Origin: Ascochyta rabiei
Taxonomy: Eukaryota > Ascomycota > Dothideomycetes > Pleosporales > Didymellaceae
Reading direction: 5' to 3'
NCBI RefSeq assembly: GCF_004011695.2
Contig: NC_082419.1
Location: 682,001-746,000 of the forward strand
Length of the DNA stretch: 64,000 nt
Part shown: one piece after another, positions 12,111-23,091 of the stretch
Numbering within the stretch: position 1 is the first letter of the stretch
How the letters are laid out: the number at the start of each line of letters is the position of its first letter
Position numbers and translations under genes: made by a program
Notes under the pieces: generated by a model
What the model was told of the DNA's origin: nothing
The model's input: the letters and a program-made list of their open reading frames with translations, nothing else
Databases searched by the model: none

Positions 12111-13177
12111 TCAAGGAATCGCAGTGTAGACCGTGTCTCCGGGCTTTGGCAGCTCGTAGAAACGAGTCATATCTACGTCTCTCTCAGACGGCATCTGATG
12201 CTCTTCGGCCCACCTCCTTACGCCCTCGTAGTCACGACATCGATGCTTCGTGTTGAAATCGACAAACGCCGTTGGGCTGGTATCGCCCTCAGACTGCCAC
12301 CACACTTGACCCAGCACCCCAACATCGGGGTTGCACATCAGCACTTGCCTCAACATGTCCAGGCAGTGAGTAGCATGGATGCGGACAATGTATTTGGAGT
12401 TGACGAACGGGCCTTTCCCTTTGGCCAGATAGTAATCGTAGTTCCAATGCAAGGTCTTCCGTATTAGATCCTGCGCATTGTCAGCTTTCAGTACCACCCA
12501 AGTCACAGTTGAAGTCGTACCAAACAGTGCAGATGATGTAGACCTTCGACGTTGGCTGGAAACCCGCCGCCGTATTCACGGCTGATCTTGACTTGATGCT
12601 GTCGTATGCCTGAATGCTCGGCTTCGCTCTCCGCGACAACCACGCTTCGGACTATACAAGGGATCAGCACTGAACGACAAAAGCAACGAGGCACTGCTCA
12701 CATCCTACACCCAAGGCTTCCCAAGCAGCATCCACTTCCGGCCCGGCTGACTGTCGATATACATTCTCATGTAGAAAAGACCCGTTGAATTGCTTGGTGT
12801 GCCACCCTGGCTCCACATCTTTGACTACCGGCGCTGCACCTCATCAGCCGCTGTCCTCTAGCTTTTCGACTCGAGCTCTTACAATACTGGGAGATGTGGC
12901 TCATGCAAAATGCATCTGCATCTGTTACCATGTGGGTTTTGCGTACACTGAGCGCGATCCAGAACCCTGCACTGAGGTACACGACACTACAAATTACAAG
13001 AGTCTTGAGAGCTACCTGGTACTCTAAACCCGGTCCGGGAGAGGATTGCTTCGAGCTCAGTGAAGGCGCCGATGAGGGTGATGATAGTAGCGTCTCATTG
13101 TCGAGACTCTCAGCCTCGCTTCGAGAAAGACGGGCGCGGGCGTGTTTGGGCGCGCTGCGAAAGAGACGAGCGAGCAT
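12111..13177 (-). CDS. UstYa-family (DUF3328) oxidase/cyclase-like membrane protein
   Basis: Four exons, 13177-12883, 12833-12711, 12651-12521 and 12470-12111, all in phase, encode 302 residues. The layout is typical of UstYa proteins: a cytosolic Ser-rich N-terminus, one membrane helix (LKTLVICSVVYLSAGFWIAL), then YSPVVKDVEPGWHTKQFNGS and ENVYRQSAGPEVDAAWEAL. Both signature HxxHC motifs are present, HHLHC near residue 177 and HATHC near residue 212, the latter within HATHCLDMLRQ. In ustiloxin, asperipin and related pathways such proteins carry out oxidative crosslinking of ribosomal peptides, often at tyrosine; others act on nonribosomal peptides. The neighbouring divergent gene encodes a secreted Tyr-repeat protein with a Kex2 site, so a precursor-modifier relationship is plausible but unproven. 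Confidence 0.88.
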
Positions 13178-14067
13178 GTTGAGAATGATGCACGTCTTGC
13201 TATCGAGTGTCCAGAGGAAGACTACTAAGATGGAGGGCAGCGTAGGAGAAGAGCGTACCAACGCCATGGACCCAACGATTCTTTCCTTCAATGCGACTCT
13301 CCGTTACCCATCACGCAGTCCTGCATGATCCCTACCGTGTACAATGAGCACATCGAACCAGAAGTCGACACAACCATACTATCCGTGTGTCATAATCTGG
13401 GAACGCTTTCAGCAATGCTGGGAACGTTGCAAGTGTAGTCCAGCCTACCAATCATCTGAGGACAGAGAGAAAGAGCGGTTCCTTGGTCGGTCAGCAGGCA
13501 AACACCATGCTAGATCTCAACGACATCGCAGTTCCCCATGCGTTTGCACTGCCATGATACGTTTCACACCATGTCGCACCGGTTCTGGTCTTCCGCGGTG
13601 ATGCTAGAGGATTCCACTCCAAGCACCCGCTGTTGGCACACTGTCAATCCGGAATGGGGGCCACAAAGCTCAAGACATGACCTTGGACTGTCGCACCCGG
13701 GAGCGCATACCCATTTTCCTGTTGTGCAAAAGAGCCTGCTTTCACGTTGACGACCCACGAGAACCGCACAGCTTTGCACAGAAGTCTTGTTCTCAGGCCT
13801 AGAGACTGACTGACAACGCAACGAAGTCGCTCTAGTCGCTGTCTTTGTTTGCTCTGACCCTGCACACAGGTGACTTGGTGCGCGATGACGGGACGTGGAC
13901 AAAGGCAGCCCGCAAAATACGGTCGCACGGTATGTGATTTCATTGCCTGAGTGCATACTGGTACCTCGTGAAGCCGTACTGGCTGTAATCGACAATCAGC
14001 ACCTCTAGTCTCGTTGAGATCTGAAGTGTACATAGAGATCGAGTTGCAACTCTCAGCAACACTCACC
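13178..14067. promoter_or_regulatory. Divergent promoter region, UstYa gene and Tyr-repeat precursor
   Basis: About 0.9 kb between the UstYa start at 13177 and the leader repeat of the Tyr-rich gene. Open frames in it are arbitrary and on both strands. If the two flanking genes form one pathway, shared control from here would be expected; no specific binding site was recognised. Confidence 0.4.
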
Positions 14068-14095
14068 TCATCATCATCATCATCATCATCATCAT

Positions 14096-14156
<61 letters not shown>
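14068..14156. repeat. (CAT)n microsatellite in 5' leader
   Basis: An 89-bp trinucleotide tract of about 29 TCA/CAT units with one interruption (CATATCAT near 14093). It lies 30 bp upstream of the start codon of the Tyr-rich secreted protein, so it is probably transcribed as part of the 5' untranslated region. Length polymorphism between strains is likely. Confidence 0.95.
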
Positions 14157-14185
14157 ACCTCAATATCCAACACCTCATCATCGAC

Positions 14186-14590
14186 ATGCTTTGCTCAACC
14201 CTCATCGCCGCCAGTCTAGCGACTCTCGCCGTCGCCGCTCCTACGGACATGAAGAGCGCAAAGCAGGTCGTCGACACCAGCTACGGCACATACAAGGATT
14301 ATGGCAACTACGGCAAGTACGGCACCTACCCAGGGAGTGTCGAGAAAGCAGCTCAAGCCATGGGTAAGGCTCGTCCCCGTTTCTCTCCTCTGCGAGACCT
14401 GTCAGGGCTGATTACCTCTGCAGCCAACTCCAACGTGAAGAAGAGGGGCGTGCTCAAGAGCGACGTCGAATCCGCCGCGGATGCAGACTACGGCTCGTAT
14501 GGTAAATATGAGACGTACTCGAACTATCAAACCTACCCTGGTGGTGTTGAAAAAGCGGGTGCGAGGATGGAGACGGCTGCGGCGCAGTAG
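14186..14590 (+). CDS. Small secreted Tyr-repeat protein, candidate RiPP precursor
   Basis: Two exons, 14186-14363 and 14424-14590, with a 60-nt intron that has a CTGATT branch site, encode 114 residues. A signal peptide (MLCSTLIAASLATLAVAAP) is followed by two related blocks. Block 1 contains SYGTYKDYGNYGKYGTYPG then SVEKAAQAM. Block 2 contains DYGSYGKYETYSNYQTYPG then GVEKAGARM. Between them is NVKKRG, a Kex2-type dibasic site. Tyr falls every third residue in each block, and YPG plus VEKA recur at equal spacing. Secretion, internal repeats and a kexin site resemble UstA-type precursors, whose tyrosines are crosslinked by UstYa proteins; such a protein is encoded 1 kb away, divergently. Against this, only two repeats and one dibasic site are present. 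It could instead be a structural secreted protein. Confidence 0.75.
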   Translation: MLCSTLIAASLATLAVAAPTDMKSAKQVVDTSYGTYKDYGNYGKYGTYPGSVEKAAQAMGKARPRFSPLRDLSGLITSAANSNVKKRGVLKSDVESAADADYGSYGKYETYSNYQTYPGGVEKAGARMETAAAQ

Positions 14591-16026
14591 ATTGGCCTCG
14601 TTGAGCGCACGGAGTGAACAAGGGCGGGGGACGGAGACGAGGATGGGATCGTATACAGTCCTTTCTGAGCAAATGCAAGAACGCGACGACGGACAGTCTT
14701 TCAGCAATGTTCACTTGGCAAACTGGGATTGAAATGTGACGGGCACGCTACACGGAGTCGACCTAACCTTGGCCGTACGAGATGCGGTAGATTTACCAGC
14801 TGTGGCGGATAGTCTTCAGAAAGTACGTGTCCCAGGACGGTGTCGAGGCGCAATCATCTACGATTGCAAGGCTGCGATACGCATGCTGTGCGCGGAGATC
14901 AAGGCTCTACCCCAGCTTTCTCCCTGCCTCTGCAGCTGGTGCAGATGAACCTGCAGGGGTGGGCCATGATGTAAGATGCAGGTGTCGTACCATGTTGTGC
15001 ACGTTTTCCTGCATGTGCTCTTTCTTTGGCTTGCGAGGTGCAGATGCACATCCAGATGCACATTGCACATCCAGGTCCATGGCCCTCGCGCAGACTTCTG
15101 CAGTCCTCGACTCGGCCGATGCGCATGGCTGCTTGGTGAGGCAGTAGCGGCGTTAACGGGGAAAGTCTCCGCTAGCTGCCTCAGCCCCGCAGCGCCACAT
15201 TCTAGAGTCTAGACGAGCTTGTTGACGCAAAAGACCGGCGGACCTCGTGCCTGTCTGATGTGGGGGGCAAATACGAGGATGCTCGCAAGGATTGTGGATT
15301 GTGGGTGATTGGTGATGTCTGAGTAAGATAGGAGTCTGGCCGAGAAGCTGAGGAGCAACGCAGGCCGGTCAGCTAGGCAAGCTCGAGCTTCGGCGTCGTC
15401 AGCGTGTCAGCGAACTACAGGCCACACAATGCACCGTCCGTCGTCCGTCATGCATCCTGCCCGGCTCGCACTTACATAGTAGTATGTACGCACTTACCAT
15501 GCCCCACACGGTGGGTGCGGACCCAATCGAGACTGCAGGGCAGTGTGTGCAGCACAGGAGCTGCGCACTCTGCGCTATGCTCTGGACACTATTGTGCATG
15601 AATGGCTGTGATGCATGCAGAGTCCCTCTGGCACGGCTTGAGCGGAGCATGGGGGCATGGGAGCATGACGTGCTGGGATGCTGGGATGCTGGGATGCTGG
15701 CATGGCTCCAGGCCGAGCGCATCCGTCCTGCGACTTGAAATACTAGAGCCCCACCTGAGAGCCGCCTCTGTGCGCTGGGGGTGGAGAAGACGAAGCTTGC
15801 CTCGAGCCCTGCGTGTGTTTGTCTCTGCTCCCTATCCCTCGCCTCGTCCGGTCCAAGAGACATCCGCCTTGGCCCCCCGACATGACGCTGTTTTGACTAG
15901 AAGCACTACTGCGCAACACTCCAGTCCTCGGCGCTTCTGCTCAGCACTCAATGCGAGCCCTGTCTCTGCAGCCCCCTACGCGCAGGCCCGGATGACTTGG
16001 TCGACTCCGGCGCGACCGCAGCCGGC
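14591..16026. other. Intergenic stretch with short tandem repeat
   Basis: 1.4 kb upstream of a large Zn2Cys6 factor, probably including its long 5' leader. A short tandem repeat of the unit ATGCTGGG, three to four copies, sits at 15671-15702. No protein-coding exon is supported. Confidence 0.5.
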
Positions 16027-19000
16027 ATGACCACTTCTTCGCACCCGCACTTCGAACACGACGACGTCCTGGATCTAGCCGGGTACGGGCTCACTGACCT
16101 GCATCCGGCCAGCAGCAATGCCCTCGGCCTCAGCCCCACCAGCAGCATCATGGCACAGTTCCCCGGCTTCGACAGGGCCTTTGCGCATACGCCCAACCAG
16201 GGATACCCGGCTGACCCCGTCCACGTCCACAGAGGCAGCGTGGGCGGCGTGAGCGAGGACAACATGAGTGGCGCTGGCAGTGTCCACCCGCGCGGTCTGA
16301 GCACTGGCGGCAGCCCAGGCGTGTTGGCGCAAGAAGCGCGTACCACCAGCCCTGAGACTGCGCCTGCAATGGGCATGTTGGCTATTGGCGACATGCACAA
16401 CGCCCCGGTGCAAGGTCTAAAACTGGAAGGGAACGAAAGCGCAACTCTCGCCGCCGCGGCGAAGCGCGCCAAAGACAGCGAACAAGACACGCCGCAGTGG
16501 AGCGAGATGAAGACCAAAGCCGGCAAGGAAAGGAAGAGGCTGCCGCTTGCCTGTATTGCCTGCAGAAGAAAGAAGATACGCTGCTCGGGCGAGAAGCCGG
16601 CTTGCAAGCACTGCGTGAGGAGCAGGATACCGTGCGTGTACAAGGTCACGACCAGAAAAGCGGCGCCTAGGACAGACTATATGGCTATGCTGGACAAGCG
16701 CTTGAAGCGCATGGAGGATCGCGTCATCAAGCTCATACCAAAGGAAAGCCTGCCTTCGGTGGCGAACGTGGGCAGGTCAGTTGTCAAGCCTGCGATACCT
16801 GGTGCACCGCCCAAGACGCCAGCAACTAAGAAGCGCGCCGCAGAAGAAGCTTTCGGCAACGAACTGGACGAGTGGGCAAGGTCAAAGGGCCGCGACACAG
16901 AGGCAACAGCGATGGCCTCAACATCCAAAGAATCAGACGAGAACAAGCTGCTTACAGAAGGTGCGGACAGTTTACCATCCAAGGAGATCCAGGAACATCT
17001 CGCCGAGGTCTACTTCGACTACGTATACGGCCAAAGCTATCCACTGCTACACAAACCGAGTTTTATGCGGCGATTGAACACAGGCAAAGTGCCACCAGTT
17101 CTCATCCTGGCCATGTGCGCCATCTCAGCGCGCTTCTCAACACATCCACAACTGCGGACCGAACCATGTTTCTTGCGCGGCGACGATTGGGCGCAGAAAG
17201 CAAGAGAGATTGCGCTGAAGCGGTATGATTCGCCAAATATTACGATTCTAATAGTCTACCTGTTGCTTGGTCTGCATGAGTTCGGCACATGTCAGGGCGG
17301 ACGAAGCTGGATGTTCGGTGGCATGGCGCAAAGGATGGCATACGCTTTACAGCTGCACAAGGAGAACGAGTACGACCCACTGGTAAACGACCCAGAGAAA
17401 AAGCCGCTCAGCGCGACGGATCGGGAGATTCGGAGGAGAACGATGTGGTCGTGCTTTTTGATGGATCGTTTCAACTCTTCTGGCACAGATCGGCCGCTGT
17501 TTGTGCACGAGCAGTACATTGAAGTGCAGTTGCCGATCAAGGAGCACCTTTACGTTCACGAAATTCATGCACCGACGGAGAACTTAGAAGGCGTTGTGCC
17601 GAACCCATTGCCGCCTGACAGCGGACATCTAGCAAATCCACGCGAGAACATGGGCGTTACGGCGTATACTGTTCGATTGGTGTGTGTTTGGGGGAAGCTG
17701 ATCAAGTACATAAACCTTGGTGGCAAAGAGCGAGAACCGAAGCCGATGTGGTCGCCAGACTCGACGTTTCACGCTATCAAGAAGGAAGCTATGGAATTTA
17801 AGGACTCCTTACCTGAGATGCTCGTTTACACCCCGGAGAACCTCAAGAGCCACGCCATCGGCAAGACGGCGAACTCGTTTTTATATCTGCACATATTATG
17901 GCAACAGGTCATGCTGTTCATGCACCGATTCGCGCTCCCTTCGACAGCAGATAGCCGACCTCCGAAAGACATGCCACACGACTTCCTGACAGGCTCCGCG
18001 CGCGCAGCCCTCGAATCTGCGAATCAAATCTCCATCCTCATCAACGAAGCTATGGACCACAACGTCGTCGCTCCCTTTGCTGGATACTCTGCTTTCTTCT
18101 CTTCTACCGTTCATGTGCATGGTGTGTTCTCGAAGAATGCAAAGCTCGAAGCACAATCGAAGAAGTACCTGGCTTACAACGTTAAATATCTGACAAAGAT
18201 GAAGAAATACTGGGGCATGTTCCAATACATTGCTGAAACTTTGAAGGATCTGTACCGACAGCATGCCGATGCCCAAATGAAAGGGCCGGGAGCAAGCGGC
18301 GACCAGAAGGGCCGAAGCAGTATCTTCCAGTACGGTGACTGGTTCGACAGATACCCTCACGGTGTTTCGAAGACAGACTACGAAGATGCTGCCGAGTCGA
18401 AAGCCAACGAGCCTGGTACGGATGCTGTACTTGGCGAGAAAAGCGATCTACAGAGCGTCGAAGAGTTCTTTGCATCGCTCTCTCCACCTTCCCGAACCGA
18501 TCAACGCAAACAAGCGCGGAAGAACAAGCTGAAATCTGTTCCCAAAGCTGCAGCAAGTGCTGCAGAAGCACCCAAGCCACAACGTCAGAACAGCACCAGA
18601 ACTCAACCACTCGCGCCCTCACACCTCCAGCATCAACAACCGATAGCACACATCGCTATCGCCAATGAAGCAGTCATGTCCACACCACCGGCCACTAGCT
18701 TCGACCCCTCCGCCTACTTTCCAACGCACTCACAACCACAATCCACTTCGCAACAATTCATCGCCGAATTCGCCGGCCCACATACCCTTTTGCAAAGCGG
18801 CACCTCACCCTCCCTCCCGCACATGCCGCACCTTCAAACCGGCCACACGCACTCGCAGAACCACATGGACATGTCGCCCTTCCCCGACCTGTCCGCCGAC
18901 TTCAGTGCATCATTTTGGAACCTGGAAGGTATGGTCATGGGGAACAATAATATCTTCAATCCAATGAGCAGTTACTTTGTCCCATTCAATGTTGAGCCGC

Positions 19001-19188
19001 CGAACACGATGGGTGGTGGGGGCGATGGTGCATTTGACAGTCAGAGTGGTGCAGATTATGGATTTGGGCTGGGGCAAGGGCTGAACATTGATTTGAACAT
19101 GATGGATGACGGGCGGGATGTAGATGGACAGGGAAGAAGAGGCACTGGGACTGGTATAGATTTGGAGGGCTTCGATGGGACGAGCTGA
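16027..19188 (+). CDS. Large Zn2Cys6 transcription factor with fungal-specific domain
   Basis: An intronless frame of 1053 residues. After a disordered N-terminus of about 165 residues comes the zinc cluster CIACRRKKIRCSGEKPACKHC then VRSRIPC (about residues 177-204). A basic linker follows, then a helical dimerisation element, AMLDKRLKRMEDRVIKLIP. The fungal-specific transcription factor domain spans roughly residues 320-650, with YPLLHKPSFMRRL, WMFGGMAQRMAYALQLHKEN and RRRTMWSCFLMDRF. The C-terminal 250 residues are rich in Ser, Pro, Gln, Asn, Gly and Asp, typical of an activation region. I chose the ATG at 16027; an upstream exon cannot be excluded. The specific orthologue is not recognised. 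Confidence 0.88.
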   Translation: MTTSSHPHFEHDDVLDLAGYGLTDLHPASSNALGLSPTSSIMAQFPGFDRAFAHTPNQGYPADPVHVHRGSVGGVSEDNMSGAGSVHPRGLSTGGSPGVLAQEARTTSPETAPAMGMLAIGDMHNAPVQGLKLEGNESATLAAAAKRAKDSEQDTPQWSEMKTKAGKERKRLPLACIACRRKKIRCSGEKPACKHCVRSRIPCVYKVTTRKAAPRTDYMAMLDKRLKRMEDRVIKLIPKESLPSVANVGRSVVKPAIPGAPPKTPATKKRAAEEAFGNELDEWARSKGRDTEATAMASTSKESDENKLLTEGADSLPSKEIQEHLAEVYFDYVYGQSYPLLHKPSFMRRLNTGKVPPVLILAMCAISARFSTHPQLRTEPCFLRGDDWAQKAREIALKRYDSPNITILIVYLLLGLHEFGTCQGGRSWMFGGMAQRMAYALQLHKENEYDPLVNDPEKKPLSATDREIRRRTMWSCFLMDRFNSSGTDRPLFVHEQYIEVQLPIKEHLYVHEIHAPTENLEGVVPNPLPPDSGHLANPRENMGVTAYTVRLVCVWGKLIKYINLGGKEREPKPMWSPDSTFHAIKKEAMEFKDSLPEMLVYTPENLKSHAIGKTANSFLYLHILWQQVMLFMHRFALPSTADSRPPKDMPHDFLTGSARAALESANQISILINEAMDHNVVAPFAGYSAFFSSTVHVHGVFSKNAKLEAQSKKYLAYNVKYLTKMKKYWGMFQYIAETLKDLYRQHADAQMKGPGASGDQKGRSSIFQYGDWFDRYPHGVSKTDYEDAAESKANEPGTDAVLGEKSDLQSVEEFFASLSPPSRTDQRKQARKNKLKSVPKAAASAAEAPKPQRQNSTRTQPLAPSHLQHQQPIAHIAIANEAVMSTPPATSFDPSAYFPTHSQPQSTSQQFIAEFAGPHTLLQSGTSPSLPHMPHLQTGHTHSQNHMDMSPFPDLSADFSASFWNLEGMVMGNNNIFNPMSSYFVPFNVEPPNTMGGGGDGAFDSQSGADYGFGLGQGLNIDLNMMDDGRDVDGQGRRGTGTGIDLEGFDGTS

Positions 19189-19658
19189 GAGGACGGGTGT
19201 TTGAATATGCAAGGCAGGAGGAAGAAGATGCTTACGAAATCTCACGACGATGAAATGTATAGATGTAAATGTAGAACGCTTTCGCATGTTCATATGAAAC
19301 TAATCTTGAGCGACGCAACGAACCGCGTTGCTAACACCTTCATTACGGAGGTCCAGCCTCAACCATAGATTCTCGTTTGTCGGAACTCCAAGGATCATCG
19401 TGATGCACTTGCTGAGCGGGTGGAAGCTTGTAGGATTCGAGGGGATTCCACGATAGTCCCCCTTGGTCCCGGCTTCAACGCTAGTGGCTTAGCGTGGTTT
19501 AGCCTGGCATCTACGTAGCCCTGCGAGCACAGAGCACACCGAATCGCCCAACTTGTTCAGATACAAACAGCCCCCACCAACCCTCAAATACCACACAAAT
19601 TGCGCTGCACGCATAGTCTACCTTCAAGTTCCCATCGAACCCACAAAAATCACCTCAA
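19189..19658. other. Intergenic stretch
   Basis: 470 bp between two plus-strand genes, holding the terminator of the Zn2Cys6 gene and the promoter of the Yag7-like gene. The last 100 bp is rich in CA and CCC tracts, common in leaders of highly expressed fungal genes. No gene seen. Confidence 0.45.
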
Positions 19659-21239
19659 ATGGCTTCTGAAGTCGTTTCGAAGCTCCAGAACCTCGTCACA
19701 GGCGAGTCGAAGAGCGCCCGCAAGAAGAAGGCCAAGCAGGAAAGCTCTGCCACGGCGGTCCCAGCTGCCACTGAGATCACATCTTCCGAGGCGGGCGCAA
19801 CTGCTGGCTCTGACCCCAACGGAAATGTCAATGGCGACAGCGAGAACTCGTACATCAAGGAGCTCCAGAAGTGAGTCGCAGCCCAGCTCCCGAGCTCCCG
19901 CCCACATATGGAAAGAGCTCATGTGCTAATACCCAATGTGTGCAGGAACATCCGTAACATTAACAAGAAGCTGGTAAGTTCGCTTCCCCGCACCAGCCTT
20001 GCCTCGAGCTTCCTCTGACGTGTCGCTTGCAGAACGCTACCCAAAAAGTCGACTCCATCATTGCCGAGAATCCCGGCGTCTCCCTCGATGACCTCGCCGC
20101 CTCTCGCAAGATCAACGCCGACCAGAAGGCTCAGGCCCAGAGGAAGCCCAAGCTCCAGGCTGATCTCGCACAGCTGGAGGAGCAAGTCGCACAGTACAAA
20201 AAGTTCGACCAGGAATACCAGGAGAAGCACGCTCGTGAGAGGGAGCTTTTGCAGAAGTCACACTCCAGCGAGCTTGAGGCGTTGAGGGAAGCAGTCAAGG
20301 CTGAGGCGGCGATCGAGCAGAAAAAGGTCTTCCGCGAGAAGATCCTGACACTGTCTCGCTTTTTGAGGGCGGCAGCTGCTCGTCGCCAGCTGGAAGATGA
20401 TGACTCGGATCTCACCAAGGCTTTCGAGGGAGCTCTCTTGCAAGTGTACGGAGGAGATGCTGTTGCCGTCGCTGCGGCTGAGAAGCTGATTGAAGGCGCC
20501 GAGGATGGCGTGCCCTCCACTGAGGGTGTCTTGCTGACTGTGACTTGTACGCTACCCACTCTCTCCCATGAAAGAACGCAACGCTAAATGATGGACAGAC
20601 TCGCAAGTCAAGCAGGCCGCACTCGAGGAAGCTCCCTTTGCCGCAGAGGAAGCGTGGGTTGACGACGTTGCGCAGGCTCAGCCTACCTCTCCTGAGACAG
20701 AGGCGCCAGAGACAGTGTCTGACCCTACCGTTACGCACGCAGGTCTGACAGAGCTTGACGCTGGATCAGCAACCGTGGGCCATGCGCACGCTGATCAGTC
20801 AGGCGCACCAGCGGCAGCAAGCATCGAGCCGGAGGCTGCTAACGCTGCTGCGACAGCTCAGTGGGACAAGCAGGCCGCTGGCCAGGATGAGCCCCTCAGC
20901 GAGCCCTTTGAGATTATTCCCCGCGACCCTGCCGAGACGGAGGCTCCCCACGAGACCGCCCCAGTCACCAGCACCCAGAGCTGGGCTGATGACACGCCCG
21001 AACCGGTAGCAACGCAGACGCCTGCCAGCGATGGGTTCTCCGAGGTCCAGCACAACCGCGGCGGCCGTGGACGTGGAGGACAGCACCAGGGTGAAGGACG
21101 CGGTGGATACAGGGGCCGTGGTCGCGGCGGTCCTCGAGGCGGAGGCGAGTTCCGTGGACGTGGACGTGGCCGTGGTGGTGACTTCCGAGGTGGCCGAGGC
21201 GGCTTCCGCGGTGCGCCCCGCGGCGAGTCGTCTGCGTAA
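19659..21239 (+). CDS. YAG7: Yag7-like coiled-coil protein with RGG tail
   Basis: Four exons, 19659-19870, 19946-19973 (28 nt), 20033-20546 and 20599-21239, give 464 residues with all phases consistent. The N-terminus is Lys/Ala-rich (KSARKKKAKQESS). The short second exon encodes NIRNINKKL, continuing into NATQKVDSIIAENPGVSLDDL, the conserved Yag7-type block. A long coiled coil of Glu/Lys/Gln heptads follows to about residue 200, then a region ending in TEGVLLTVTYSQVKQ. The C-terminal third is acidic and Ala/Pro-rich and ends in about 60 residues of RGG/RGR repeats, an RNA-binding motif. The yeast protein is ribosome- or RNA-associated with a poorly defined role; the symbol is by similarity. 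Confidence 0.78.
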
Positions 21240-23091
21240 AGACGTCTCGTAACCCTTCTCTTCTCTTCTCTTCCATTTTGGGTTTTTCTGAGGTACATGG
21301 CTCCTCTTTCCAGGATTGGAACCTACACCTCGCTCCCATTTTGAGCATTTGAGCGGATGGCAAGAAAAGACTAGCTTCAGGGCGTTTGTACAACCAGATT
21401 TGATCACTGCATAGCATCGGAGCGCCGGCTTTAAGATGGTGGCCACTGTACTCTTACGACTGGGCGGTAATGAACATGGATTTGTCACGGATTGGCCCTA
21501 GTGGGTGGTGATGTTGTGATTGTCTGCTGCTGAAGATAAGTTGGAGAAGTTCAGATCAGCAGGATGTGGTGACCATGCTCCTCAATGGCTCGGGACGAGG
21601 CGTCGATCCGGAGAAACCTCGATGGGGGATGTGCTGCGCGTCATCTGTCAGGCAGAGTGCCGAGTGGAGCGGTGCCCCCCCGTGTGGAGGTGCAAAACGT
21701 TGCAACACTGACGAACGGCGACGATGTCTGCTCAGCCACCACGACGCTTTCATCGGTCCAGAGATTGCTGCATTCTGTGGTAGGCCATGGCAGATGGTAC
21801 GAAATATCATGTCTATGTATCCATGCTCAGTACGGCGTTTGCAGGTGCAGTCCTTTTGCTATGAAGCCACCAGCATCCACTTAGCAAACAAGCCGCCACC
21901 ACCTCCTGCGACCCATGTAACGTGCTGGGGTACACGTGGTAGTGTGTTCTGACGCGATGAATCGCTCGCGCAAAAGGCGTCTCCATTCACGACTCCACGG
22001 TCGGTCAGTGTGGGATGATTTCGTGCGGCTCAGTACAGCAAACCCCAAGCAGGCCATCAATGCAGTGCCACGGCGTGACGCTCTGCTGCAAGGCCATGCA
22101 GCCGTGCTTGTCAGCGAGACCGGTCGACCCAGGTACAGCGGGTTGAGGGTGTTGCAAAGGGGCCGAGACGGGGGCTTTTGTTCTACGGGCGTGGTGCCGA
22201 GGGCATGCAGGCGCGGTGAGCTAGCGGGAGCTTGCCGTTGACGCACGCGCGCTCCACGCTCCACAGCAGTGGTGGGAATCAAAGCTTATCTGCACTTTTG
22301 ACATGTTTTGTTTCACGCGGTCTGGGGTTTTAGATGTAGACAAGCTGCTCAGTAGATGCTAGGTTGTGGTCCGACTGGTGCACGGTGTGGTGGGTGGTGT
22401 GGGAATGGCACCTGTCTTTGCACGCATTGCCAGATACTCTGCTTCTTATTAGACATCATGGTGCGTCGAGCTGGCATTGTGGGTGGATGTGCAGCCAGTG
22501 CGGATGATTGGCAATCTGATAAGATGGCGTTTGTCAGATTTGGATTTGCGTCGTGCATGACGTGCATGCCAAGTCTCCGAAGAACACACATGCCATCGTT
22601 GTTGATCGCAGACGCCGTGACGGAAGCTGGTGGAGCATGGGAGGAGTGGGTACAGAGCGCGCCCTGACTGCTTCTGAGGCCAGCCAAGCGGAGTGAAATG
22701 CAGTCGTCTCCAGCCTCCACAGCCCCGTCTTGCTGTTTTCCAAGGTGCGGTGGTCTGAAGATCGAACGACCTCACAAGGCGGGCCCATCCCTGCTAGCAG
22801 CCACTATTGCGGAAGCGAACGCTGCAACCTCCTCGTCCCTGCCCTCGCACCTCAGGAACGACAACACCGCCCCCCACACGACCCCGACTGGTGGAACCGC
22901 TGCCCTGCTGTGCGAACGACTCGGCCAAGTCGATGCGCTGTCCGCAAAATTGCTGCGGTCTCGACACTTGGACCCCCGCCTCCAGTGGCGAGGTTGCGAC
23001 TCGCTCGAACCTTGTCCACATCCGCTAGCCCCAGCGCTCCTCCGCGCCTGCCCCGACGCCCACAGCACGCCTCGGCGTCTGCCTGTCCACC
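21240..23091. other. Gene-poor stretch upstream of KDM4-type demethylase
   Basis: 1.85 kb with only short overlapping frames. The final 400 bp before 23092 is C-rich and open on the plus strand in two frames, as expected for a leader sequence; no domain was recognised there. No RNA gene or mobile element ends were seen. Confidence 0.5.

Noticed and set aside
20858..21298. Pro/Arg-rich minus-strand frame
   Set aside because: It is the complement of the RGG-repeat coding sequence of the Yag7-like gene.
22356..22667. Possible small Cys-rich secreted protein (LGCGPTGARCGGWCGNG)
   Set aside because: No signal peptide and no splice partner; the frame overlaps equally long frames on the other strand, so chance is likelier.
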